From the NCBI GenBank assembly GCA_029204225.1, contig MU832603.1, positions 1 through 64,000 on the forward strand: 64,000 nt of DNA. Reading direction: 5' to 3'. This document shows positions 22,475-32,538 of this stretch, piece by piece. The notes beneath the pieces are model-generated. The model had not been told where the DNA came from. It saw only the letters and a program-made list of their open reading frames with translations, and searched no databases. The first letter of the stretch is position 1, and each line of letters starts with the position of its first letter. The DNA is from Diphasiastrum complanatum. Its lineage: Eukaryota; Streptophyta; Lycopodiopsida; Lycopodiales; Lycopodiaceae. The position numbers were made by a program, and so were the translations under genes.

Positions 22475-24940
22475 TTACATCCATTCCATGAAAACACCAT
22501 CCACTTGCATAGCATCATCTACACAAGAATATTCACCAAAGCATGTGAAAGAAGCAAAATGAGTCACTTCCACGTGCTTATCATATGTGAGCATTGAAGG
22601 CATTTGTCTTTCCCTTGATGTTCTCCTTGGCTTTTGACTTGATGAAGGTCCATCACTAGCACCATCTAAAGTAGGATTCTTTACATCAACATCAAGAATG
22701 TTAGATCCATCCACATCACCATCAATAATGCTTGAAGATACTTTTGGAATGTTTTCCTCATAAAAAATGACATCTCTACCAATAATCACCTTATTAGTAG
22801 AAGGAATGTAAACCTTGTAGGCTTTATTCACCTCACTATATCCAACAAATATACCTTTCTTTGAAGATGGATCCTCCTTGCTCCTATCATCAAGAGTTAT
22901 ATTGACATAGCATGTGCATCCAAAAGTTCTAAGAAAATTGACACTCGGCTTCCTCTTGAATAGCATCTCAAAAGGTGTCCTTCCATCCAAAATAGCACTC
23001 GGCCACCTATTGCACAAGAAATTAGCACACAACAAAGCTTGATCCCAAAATGGCTTATCAAGGTTAGCACTTAACCTCATGGCTTTGGCACTTTCACATT
23101 AAGTCCTCATTAGAGGAGTTCTCAATATCAAAAAGACCCTTTAAGGAATGCCATGTAGGATATAGAAAAATATCAAAATAAAAAAAAAAACAATATAATT
23201 TTATTTGCTTGCCCCCACCACTCACGAGGCCTCCCCAACTCCCAATGATCTAACCACAGTGTCTATAGTCACAGTTAAGAACTGTAAACAGTTCGCAGTA
23301 TAACTTGACTAAATTCAAAAATATTCCCTCAATTGGTTACGAAAAGGGCAATATATTCTTCTCTCGACCACTCCATTTTGTTGTGGGTCCTTGGTGTTGT
23401 ATACTCCCTCTTGATCCCATGGTCATCACAAAAAGCCTTGAAATTGGTAGATATACGCACCACCATTGTCACTTATTAAGCACTTGATCCTTGTGGAAAA
23501 TTGGTTCTCCCTTGCATTCTTGAACTTAACAAAGACATCATACACTTCATCTTTGCTCTTTAGTAGATAGATCCAACAAAATCTACTAAAATCATAAATG
23601 AAAGTTACATACATCTTTTTCTCCACTATTGCTAGTTGTATTAATTCTAGGAATATCCGAATGTACAACTTGAAAAGGATTTGAGGATCTAGATGTAGAT
23701 GTAGCATAAGGTAGTCTATGAGACTTTGAAAAGTGCAAGACTCACAAACATGATTAATGCTACTTAAGGATTTAGGAAGACCTATCACAACTTGCTTCCT
23801 AGCCATTACCTCCAATGACTTGAATTTGAGGTGCCCCATCCTTTTATGCCAAACCTCTTGAATTGGTATTTGCTCACTTGCCACAAATCCAACTTGGTTA
23901 GCAATAACACAAGCATCTAGTTTGAACAATTTTCCTTGCCTTTTACCTTTTGCAATCAAGATATCCTTCTTTTTGATCATACAAGCATCTCCATTAAACT
24001 CAACTTTGAAACCTTTACTTAGCAATTGACTCACTCTAAGTAGATTCTTGTTAATGGAAGGTACGAACAAACATCCTTCAAATGAACATTCCTATTTGTA
24101 GAGAGAGAAATAGGAATTGTGCCAATCCCTTTGATTGCACACAAACCATCATTGGCCTTGTAGATCACCTTCTTGTCATCTTCATATGCCAACAAAGTAA
24201 TGAAGTACTCTTTGTGAAAAGTCATGTGTGAACTTGCTCCACTATCAATCCACCATGGATCTAGATCTCCATCATTAGCAAGCATACATGAAGACATCAC
24301 AAAAGCAGCATCATTTGCATTTTGAACATCCAAACCATCCTCATCAAGACTAAGATTACCTTGCTTGTGTCCTTGATCTCTCTTCTTCTTGTATTTGATG
24401 CCACAATAGAAGCAATTGAGCTTTGATCTATCTTTTTTTTTGCCATTTGAAGAAGCCTCCCCTTGATCTTTCCCTTTAGACCACTTTCTTTTGCTTTTGC
24501 CCTTGAATTTGCCCTTGATGAACGTAGCCTCCTCTCCAACTTGAGATGTTAATATAGATCCACCTCTTGCTTGAAGCCTATATTCTTCATTGATCAAGAT
24601 CTCTTGAAGATCCATCAAAGTTGGCAAAGTTCTATGAATGGAAAGACTTTGTACAATGTTAGCATGAACATCCAACAACCCATTAAGAATCACTTGAACA
24701 AGCTCTCCTTCCTTAATGCTCTCATCAATGCAATATAGCTCATCATTCAAAGCTTTCACTCTCAAAACAAAAACATTTGGACTCTCTTCATTCTTTTGCA
24801 AACATTGAAAGAACACTCTAGAAGTAGACTTGGACTCATAAAGCTTCTTCAAAGCTTCCCAAGCCTCACTTGATGAAGTACACCTACCGACTTTCTTGAG
24901 AAGCTCATTGGTAACATTCATCTTGATCATGTGTAAGTTA
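22475..24940 (-). pseudogene. Ty1/copia element 1: gag to integrase, broken
   Basis: Minus strand, right to left: gag from about 24940 (MIKMNVTNELLKKVGR; the N-terminal part is missing), then a zinc knuckle reduced to CFYCGIK because the GHF...C half is deleted. Protease follows with WWIDSGASSHMTFHKEYF, then pre-integrase VWHKRMGHLKFKSLE and the integrase core up to SDNGGAYI and GVVERR. A foreign 247-bp segment (23108-23354) then interrupts between the codons for ERRN and RT. Integrase resumes with CESAKAMRLSANLDKPFW and runs into the linker, ending near 22475. Several frameshifts are present. It is closely related to the copia at 57.7-62.8 kb. Confidence 0.88.
23108..23354. mobile_element. 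247-bp solo end of the CATTAGAGG family, inserted in copia integrase
   Basis: It begins with CATTAGAGGAGTTCTCAATA and AAAAAGACCC and ends ...GGGCAATAT. It is almost the full inverted copy of 41026-41269. Copia integrase coding is continuous on both sides: the frame before (ERRN) and after (RTxCESA) joins with no missing or duplicated codon when compared with the related copia at 59.8 kb. No second CATTAGAGG end is present. Confidence 0.8.
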
Positions 24941-24949
24941 AGAAAACAC

Positions 24950-25165
24950 AATTGAAAACACCCGACCGGATCAATCACCACAGCACAACGTCAAGTGCAA
25001 CAAGAACACAGAATTGCTCTCTTCAAACTGTATATTCCACTCTATTTGTAAGTACAAAGATGAGTTCCTTAAAAACACTCAAAGGGCTCGTAAAAGAAAG
25101 ATGGCCCGATAATTCTAGAACTAAGCACACGTGGTGCTGTATAAGTCGATCATTGCTATTTTAAC
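24950..25165 (-). repeat. probable 3' LTR of copia 2 (partial)
   Basis: Left of a minus-strand purine tract (TTGAGGGAGAGAG, about 25170-25182) lies a non-coding segment that directly abuts the truncated gag of copia 1 at about 24945. This suggests that copia 2 inserted into copia 1. The TG/CA borders are unclear. Confidence 0.45.
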
Positions 25166-25257
25166 TCTCTCCCTCAATGATCAACGTCACTTCTTATTTT
25201 AGAGTATACTCTATTCATGGAACGTACCTTCATGATAGCATTACAAGTAAAGGCTTT

Positions 25258-27300
25258 TTACATGACCTGGTCTAAGCCAAGTTTGGCTCTAAAAGTTTCA
25301 AACTTTTCTTTACTTAAAGCTTTTGTAAATATATCAGCAACTTGTAACAACGTAGAACAATGTACAATACTTATGTCTTCAGATTGTAATTTTTCACGCA
25401 CAAATTGATATTTTACTCCAATATGTTTTCTCCTTGCATGAAAGATTGGATTTTTAGCCAATTGTATTCCACTTTGACTGTCACAAAAAATAACAGTGGT
25501 ATTTACCTGTTTCATGCCAATCTCACATAATAACTTACGTAGCCAAATAGCTTCCTGGGTAGCAGAACTCAACCTTTTATATTTGGCTTCTGTGGAAGAA
25601 AGAGAAATAGTATCTTGCTTCTTGCTATACTATGAAAAACAGCCGCTACCAAAATTGAAGGTATAACCTGTTGTTGACTGTCTATCATCTATACTTCCTG
25701 CCCAATCAGCGTCAACATAACCTTGCAACTTAGGTAAAACACTTTGTCTTTTGTAGATTAGACCAAGGTTCGGTGTACCTTTCACATACCTCAAAATCCT
25801 TTTTGCAGCTTTCCAATGGTCCATAGTGGGTGATGACATGAATTGGCTAATCAAACTTACAGCATAGCAGATATCAGGACGTGTAGTCGTAAGATATATT
25901 AAACTTCCAACTAGCTGACGAAATAGTGTAGCATCAACATGTGCACTATCATCAATACGAGATAATTTCTTACTAGCTTTGCAAGGGGTCATGGAAGGTT
26001 TGCACTCTGTCATGTGAAATTTTTCCAATATCTCGCCTACATATTTGTTTTGACATAACTTGATATCACTGCTAGTTTGCCATACTTCGACACCCAAGCA
26101 ATAGTGCATAAGGTCTAAATCTGTCATTTCAAATTGCTTGCATAAGTTGGCTTTGATAGAATGAGTGAGGTTCTCATCATTGCCAGTGATAATGATATTA
26201 TCAACGTAAAGTACAATCAAGACAATGTTGTCATCATTTATAAGAACATAAAGGTTTGGATTTGAATTTGTTCTTACAAATCCATGTGAAAGAAAGGAAC
26301 TGTCAATGCGTCCATACCATGCGCGTGGCGCTTGCTTAAGGCCATAAAGTGCTTTGTGTAGTTTACATACCTTCTGTTCTTGCCCTTTTGCCATGAAACC
26401 CTGCGGTTGGACCATGTAAACTTCTTTCTCTAAGTCACCATTAAAAAATGCAGACTTCACATCCATTTGATGGATCTTCCACCCAAAATGAGATGCTAAG
26501 GCAATGATAAGACGTAGCGTAGTCCACTTAGCCACTGGAGCAAATGTCTCTTCATAGTCAATTCCTTTGCTTTGCTCATAACCCTTCACTACTAGGCGTG
26601 CCTTATACTTTGCTATTGTGCCATCCGCATGAAACTCTGTTCTAAACACCCATTTGTTGTCAATGGGTCTCTTTCCAAGTGGTAGATCAACCAACTCCCA
26701 TGTATCATGTCTGTGGATGGATTCTATCTCTTCTTCCATTGCCCTTTGCCACTCTTTGTGATCTTTTGCCTCATCAAAGGTTGATGGCTCTCGACACTTC
26801 AAAATGTCAGTTATCAGGACATAGTTTACATGATAACGATCGGGAGACTTCCTTTCCCATGTTGATCTTCTCACTTTACTTTGTGTGCTAGATCATGTTT
26901 GATTCAGCTTTGCGTCCTTCATGATCTTTTCATACCATTTTGGTATCTTAGATTCAGGTGATACACTACGTGGAGAGTACGTATCCCAAGGAGTGTCCAA
27001 GTAATGTCTCTTACTTTCAACCGGTTTCTCCTTTATTGCTCCTATTGGCAAGTACCTCTCCCTAGGCTCTTGAATAGGTGGTGTTCTTTCATACTCGCCC
27101 TTTTGACTTTAGTCTTCACGTGCATCATTTTGTGGAGCATCTTCTTCATTTTCTTCCTCCAGAATTGTGGGAAGTCTCTTGATGCTTTCACCACTTGCAT
27201 GGTCTTCATCTTCATACCTATGCGTTTCATCAAAGATCACATCCTACACTCTTTCATTCAATAAATGAAAGCCCAAGTTGGGCATCAGTACATGTATTTT
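25258..27300 (-). pseudogene. Ty1/copia element 2: linker, reverse transcriptase and RNase H
   Basis: Minus-strand pol of a different copia family. The linker (about 27300-26880) ends with RRSTWERKSPDRYHVNY. The RT has KWVFRTEFHADGTIAKYKAR, the ETFAPVAKWTTLR block, YGLKQAPRAWY and LYVDNIIITG, in which the catalytic YVDD is changed to YVDN. RNase H runs through YVDADWAGSIDDRQSTTGY. A Trp-to-stop change (TAG) splits it just before YSKKQ, and the end reads IFTKALSKEKFE at about 25300. The gag, protease and integrase parts and the 5' LTR are missing where the next element begins. Confidence 0.88.
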
Positions 27301-27466
27301 GTGCTCCCAAATTCATAAAATGGAACAACATTTGATATATCAATGTATATTTATCTATGAATTCTATACATGTGCAATCTATTTCTGTTCTATGCTATCT
27401 GTATTTGTTCTAATCTTAATTTAGTATAACTACATCATCCTTTGCACCATCATCAACAATGGGAGG
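27301..27466. other. left edge of the histone/Ulp1 element, no terminus found
   Basis: Between copia 2 and the last exon of the histone-protease gene there is AT-rich sequence with no CATTAGAGG terminus. The left end of the element appears deleted or diverged. Confidence 0.5.
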
Positions 27467-28430
27467 CTAAAGCCTTGCCCTAGCCAATATGCTCAGGATA
27501 ATTTCTTGTCTAAATCTGTACACTTGGCTTGATGTGTACTCAGGAAGTGTAAACTACAAGATAAAACATTCATGTATTAGTAATGGCTAAAAACATCAAC
27601 AACATAGAAAACTAATCATGATTCCAAAAATAAGAATAAACAAAATTTATTACCTTAGAAATATCAACATCTTCCTGAAGGTTGAACCACTCAAAAAATA
27701 ACTTTGCATTGTATAATGTGTACCACCCACAGCTAAATGAATCATTTTGCTGGGGTGACTGCGAAAAAATTCAGCACACAAGAAATCAATTATAAAACAA
27801 AATGAATTAGACTAAAACAAATACATTAGAATACTGATTTCAAAATGTTGTTAAGAAAGACAAAATTTACCTCCAAACTAATGATTTGCCAGTCCACAGA
27901 ATGGGGAACATCTATAGGAATATATTTACTTAAATATGGAAGGTATATATCTACATCCTTATGCGTATTGCTCGCCGAGTTCATCTTGACACAAAAACCT
28001 TTAATAGTATTATCTACAGATCTCTTAATAGAGATCAGGTTTAAACTCCCGTGGGCACTGCAAAATAAGATTGAAATTTCTTTAGCTGCAATTCTGAGAA
28101 CTTTTTCCATTGACAATGCCAATGATAAAGCATTAAACAACAAGAAGCATTTAATATATCTTACTTGATATGATAAGAGATGAGCAGGTATTTTGTTGCT
28201 GGTGTGAATCCACTAGTCAGACACTGTGACAATGTGTCATTATTCTCCTTGAAGGCCTGAAGCAAAAAGTTACCCAGCACCAGCAACTCATTGGATGAAT
28301 CTCTTGCAATGTCATATTGCAAGAGTGTAAGCCCGGACTCTATCACAGGATCACTGATAGAAGCTCGTCTTCCTTTGAGATCCAAACAATCAAGAACTCT
28401 ATAATTTATACTAAAGTCAAGTTCATCTAG
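27467..28430 (-). other. Ulp1/C48-like cysteine protease domain over four exons
   Basis: The domain begins with LDCLDLKGRRASISDPVIES, resembling the L...W-L-x-D-x-x-I start of Ulp1 domains. The His strand is NAHGSLNLISI, with Gly where the family usually has Trp. About 60 residues later comes PQQNDSFSCGWYTLYNAKL, in which Q and C are the oxyanion and nucleophile positions. The C-terminal exon ends ILARARL and a stop at 27467-27469. Three small introns of about 107, 112 and 100 bp keep the frame. Confidence 0.75.
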
Positions 28431-28799
28431 TCTAAAACAAAAGGAGTACCAATTGTATCTATAGCATCAGATATGTCCTTCTCAAATTTAAGATAATCAT
28501 CGAAATCTATATATGTATAAAGATTTGGAGGAAGAGGAGGAGGTGGATGTGTAGTATCTACAAGAATTACAGGGGTATCCAAAATAGATGTAGCTATATT
28601 TACAACATTATCAAGAGCAACATTTTTTACAATTGGTTCTGGGTTAGGCTTCATAGATTCTGTGGTGTCTACCCTCCTCACTTTCTTCGGAGCTCTCTTG
28701 GGGGTTGCCTGCTTCCTAGGACGCTTGGTAGGAAGATCAGTCGTATCTAGAGGAATAGGTCTGGGAGCAGCAGGCTGAGATACGTGTAACTTGCAAAAC

Positions 28800-29110
28800 G
28801 TCTCCCTCATTCTCATCAGTAGCTGAAAGTCCTTGGGCATTATGGTGACTCTCTTGGAATGAATTGCAAGCAAAAATGAATCTTAAAAAAAAAGGCTCAT
28901 ATAATCTTCAGCAGCTTCCTGAAAGCACTGAAGAGCAGTGGGTGTGAATCTAACCAGTTGTCCGAGATCATTTCTAGTTATGTCTCAGATGGCATGATAG
29001 AATGGAACTCTGAGAATCAATAGAGCGATTGATCTCTGATACTTACGTATTTCAAAGAGCCACCTGCTACGGTTGCTTGTTCTAGGTCTAGCGGGAGGTG
29101 TAATGGCACC
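28800..29110 (-). other. histone H3 fold domain
   Basis: Alignment by eye to H3: EIRKYQ of helix N, PF near the start of helix 1, RF before helix 2, QEA-E-Y of helix 2, and AIH-KRVTIMPKD of loop 2 and helix 3 are all conserved. EAAEDY, the EDS-like position (here stop-D-S) and KDF are closer to plant CENH3 than to canonical H3 (EASEAY, EDT, KDI). The loop between helices 1 and 2 is one residue longer than in H3. The N-terminal tail does not resemble the H3 tail. Confidence 0.75.
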
Positions 29111-29188
29111 ACAGGAGCTGAGGACGAGCCAGCAGAGAAAAAAGCCCGTCTTGTCTACTTTCTCCTATCCATGGAAGTGTGCTATGGG

Positions 29189-29978
29189 ATATCAGACTTG
29201 TGCGTGACAACTAGGATGAGTAGGGAAGGATTATAAAGCCCTCGTAGAGGACGGATATGTACGGACAGAATGTACGGTATATCGGACTTGTGCGAGCCGA
29301 ATATCAGAGAGATAGGTTAGTATAGAAGAGAGACACACAAGTGCGATATGAGGAGACACGTAGGCAGATGTATCGGACCTGTGCGCATGGAAGGCAGTAG
29401 GTAGAATATCGATTGTGAAAGAGACGCACAAGTGCGATATGCGGAGCAAAAAAAAAAGTGAAAAAAACTCATCGAAGTTCATGATTTTATATCACGATTC
29501 GCATGTGCGAAAGAACGTCTTGTCACATGTGTGGGACTTGTACGATCAAATGCGAGAGCGACACATGTCAGATTGTCAGTTTACATGTGTGGGATTTGTA
29601 CGGGCAAATGCGAGAGCGACACATGTTGTCGAACACACGAATGAACACGAGACATGTGTACAGGTGTCATTTCACACGTGTCTAGTTGCCACCTCACACG
29701 TGCAATCAAAAGTAGACACGTGTCCATTGACTGTTGACCACATGTGTAAAAATTTAATATAAATGGCACAAAATCCAATTAATTTTTTACTTTTTTTGTT
29801 CTCAAAATTCACGGCATATCACTCTTGTGCGCGCGCATTGTTGTCCATTTGTTTGCAACGATACCTACTTGCGCACAAGTGCGATATTCAGTATCTACCT
29901 ACCGTACATATCCCTCTTGTGCGCGATCTTGAGAGTTAGTTTTTTTTTGTTTGTTCTCCCTCACACAGAAGTGCAATA
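29189..29978. promoter_or_regulatory. array of about ten 16-bp motifs in a divergent intergenic region
   Basis: The motif ATATCGGACTTGTGCG or close variants occurs forward at 29189, 29279, 29370, 29489 (spaced variant), 29816 and 29908. In reverse (CGCACAAGTGCGATAT) it occurs at 29334, 29425, 29872 and, weaker, 29962. The copies flank both sides of the space between the histone-protease gene (ATG at 29172) and gene P (ATG at 29993). Their number and mixed orientation suggest binding sites for an element-encoded or host protein. The core CACTTGTGCG is partly palindromic. Confidence 0.7.
29525..29626. repeat. tandem pair of a 44-bp unit
   Basis: Units at 29525-29568 and 29583-29626 (58-bp spacing) share ACATGTGTGGGA, then CAAATGCGAGAGCGACACAT and GT. 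Each is bounded by ACATGT. Further CACGTG/CACATG-type sites (29670-29750) follow, so this central part is rich in E-box or G-box-like palindromes. Confidence 0.85.
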
Positions 29979-29992
29979 TCTACGTTAGTTCC

Positions 29993-31534
29993 ATGGCCTC
30001 TTCCTCAGGATCTTCACGAGATTTAGGCCTAAGTTCATTTCTTACTAAATTTGGGATTATTTGAAAATCTAGACTACTTCCACAACCTATTCAGGCCATA
30101 TCTACATGTTTTCAAGACTGCACAACCAAATTCTAACATATTTTATGAATATTATGTTAGATTCAGAGATATACTTAGTAAGCCTATTTTCTCCATAGGT
30201 TCACTCCAGTACATGCATTATACTGATCTTGTTCATTTCTTCCCAGCTTTCAGACATAGACTAGATAGAATGTTTACCAAATTGTTTGATCTTTTCAAAA
30301 ACAGTTCAATGTGTTCTTATTGCAACAAGAAATGTCAATTGGTTGAATATCAGAGTGGTTTTGTACTTTTTCTGTTAGTTTAGATCCTAGATGATGAGGA
30401 AGTTTTTGTTGCTGACCCTCCTATGGCATCATCCTCTGTTCAGTCACATATTAAGGATATCAGTCACTTCCTTATCAACGCCCCTGATAAGAAAAGTGAC
30501 TTTATTGATGTAAATATTGATGTTCTTTGAGATTCTTTTATTGGCCAAAATTCATTTGCTGATAAATCGATCCCCATAGAGGAGTCTAAATGTCTTTTCA
30601 ATTTGCCTATATATTATACTAATGATGATGTGTATTTTACTACAACTGATTTATGTAAATTTTTTGACTATCGTGAAGATGAGGTTCTATGTTTATTATC
30701 CGGCACAATTTTTGAATTCTCCGACTTTGTAGATTTTGAAACAGATGACCTTGTTGCTGGAATTGATTTTGATGATGAGGAGGGACTTATGACCGGTGAA
30801 GAATGCTTGACTAAGGCTTTATCAAATATTGTTGAGGATGGGCGAGGCAGACCATCCGATGAAGAATTCATAGCATTTCAATCCCAGATGAGCTTCCCTC
30901 GTCCATCATTAATGCATTTCACTGATGATTCCACTTCAGTACGTGGTCATTATATTGATCATCCTGATTTGGTTGCTGCTGATGATGAAGAATGTGTAAG
31001 TGTTTAAACTTCCTTCCATTAGAATGTTTTTAACCACTGAATGTGTTTTTGCTAACATATTTCTTATTGCAGGATGCTCTCATAATTGATGATTTTGCTG
31101 CGAGACGAGGTGGTTTCAGACAACATGCATTCTCGTTCCAGAGGGATAGTGGACTTGGCCACTATCTTAGGCATTTCCTGAAGAATGAGATCTGTATTGC
31201 CCATTCCAAGCTGAGCCCAGTTGGAGAGAGTCTTATAATGGCAGTTAAAGCTTTATCATTTTACCTAGGAGGACATAGATTTGTTAAGACAAATAAGATC
31301 ATTTGTGTCAAAAGATCTTATGTTTTGAACATTCTAGGTTTTCCTGATGGGAATGTTCCTTTAAGAAGCTCTCATTATTCATTGTATTCCAATTATATTG
31401 AACTTAGTGGATATAAGGATAATGCACATCTATTAGATGCATACATTAGCAGAGAATTTCTTCATGACAATATTGCCTTAGAATCTGACACACAAGCTGA
31501 TGATGAATATTGGACACTTTGTATTTTGTTATAA
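29993..31534 (+). pseudogene. unknown protein P of the histone/Ulp1 element, decayed
   Basis: Reading begins at ATG 29993 (MASSSGSSRDLGLSSFL) and shifts frame near 30050. It continues with NLDYFHNLFRPYLHVF, a Cys cluster CSYCNKKC, and an acidic middle part (DFETDDLVAGIDFDDEEG). An intron (31-kb region, GTAAGT at 30996 to AG at 31072) joins EEC to DALIIDDFAARRGGF. The last exon encodes about 150 residues (LGHYLRHFLKNEICIAHSK, SFYLGGHRF) and stops at 31532. Two further stops (about 30382 and 30528) mark decay. No known family was recognised. Its 3' end converges with that of gene T only 190 bp away, which supports membership of one element. Confidence 0.55.
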
Positions 31535-31885
31535 TACAATCAATACATTTACATTGAGTATTTCTCCTCTCTTGTTCAATGAATTTGCAAAGCAATTCTG
31601 AACATGTCATGATTTGAGGACAATGATGATATTCTACTCAGCAATCATCTAATTTTCTCTTCCTGTATGAACTTGCATGCTTTTCTAAACTTGTTGTATT
31701 GTGTGGACTTTGTTATATGTCGAATCTAAACTCTGCGGTTGAACCACTGAAACAATTGACAAATGTAGTTTCGTTTTTCATTGGTTCCTCCATGTTGTGT
31801 ATTCCGATGAAATGCTGCTCGTGCTTGCCAATGTGACTTCTCCATCCCTTGTGATGACCATACACTCAAGCTTCCATATGTGTTT

Positions 31886-32538
31886 TGTGAAAAATACAGA
31901 TCCTAAGTGGATCTAAACTCCAAGATCATTGGCTTGAATGCTTGCACTCCAAACTACATAAGCTAGGAATTGGCAACACATTCTATGCTACCTAGAATGC
32001 AAAGAACTTGATCAAAAAGCATTTATCACAAATGGAAACTTCCATAAACATCAAGTGCGGCCCAAAATAGCATTATACAGTCCATAATACATCAGCCTAT
32101 CACTTTTGGAAAGCACCTAAGATCATACACAATAGCTTGAAGACAATACACACAACAATGCTCTCAATGGAGGAAGAAACAATGACAATGATCTATTGAT
32201 CTCAATGAAGCATACAAAAGGTTTCTCCAACCTGTTCTTCATGACTTCCCTACTATTTATGGATGAGGAAGATGACTCTCTCTCCTCTCTCTAGAAGGTA
32301 CTTGACCCTAGATATTCCCTATATAGGAAAAATAGCTAAAAATGGCTTATATGACCAAAATACATCAAAATGGTCTCATTTTGAAGGGTATGAAGTTTGA
32401 CACTTCATCATACTGAAGAAATATAGTAAATAAAAACATTGTGACCTGGTTCACACGTGTGAAACTCCAGAACCAAAACTATTTACAATTTTAGCCAATT
32501 TAGGCCTCAAACTAGCTAGGAAATGTTGACAATTTTCA
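31886..32538 (-). repeat. 3' LTR of copia B
   Basis: In minus-strand sense it starts TGAAAATTGTCAAC after the purine tract GAAGAGGGAGTG and ends TTTTTCACA. The polyprotein stop codon overlaps the LTR edge. Confidence 0.93.

Larger units (their letters stand above)
27467..29172 (-). pseudogene. histone H3 (CENH3-like) fold joined to a Ulp1/C48 protease-like domain
   Basis: The minus-strand reading starts at an ATG at 29172 with an Arg-rich tail. A histone fold at about 29100-28800 follows: LFEIRKYQRSIALLI, then LQCFQEAAEDYMS, then LLAIHSKRVTIMPKDFQ. Next come a basic linker with KRPRKQATPKRAPKKVRR, a Pro run, and a Ulp1-like domain. Exon 1 ends at 28165; exons 2-4 are 27871-28057, 27654-27758 and 27467-27553, with GT-AG borders and matching phases. 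The protease part has a candidate catalytic His (NAHGSLNLISI) and the Gln/Cys region (SPQQNDSFSCGWY); the usual Asp after the His strand is not evident. Defects are stops at 28985-28987 (TGA) and at the T9 run near 28885, a stop early in the tail, and a frame change in the tail and at about 28427. Ulp1-family enzymes cut SUMO-like modifiers; a fusion with a histone is not one I know. Confidence 0.72.

Noticed and set aside
29170-29990. The repeat-rich divergent region as a CRISPR array
   Set aside because: The motif copies are in both orientations, unevenly spaced and variable, and the genome is a plant's.
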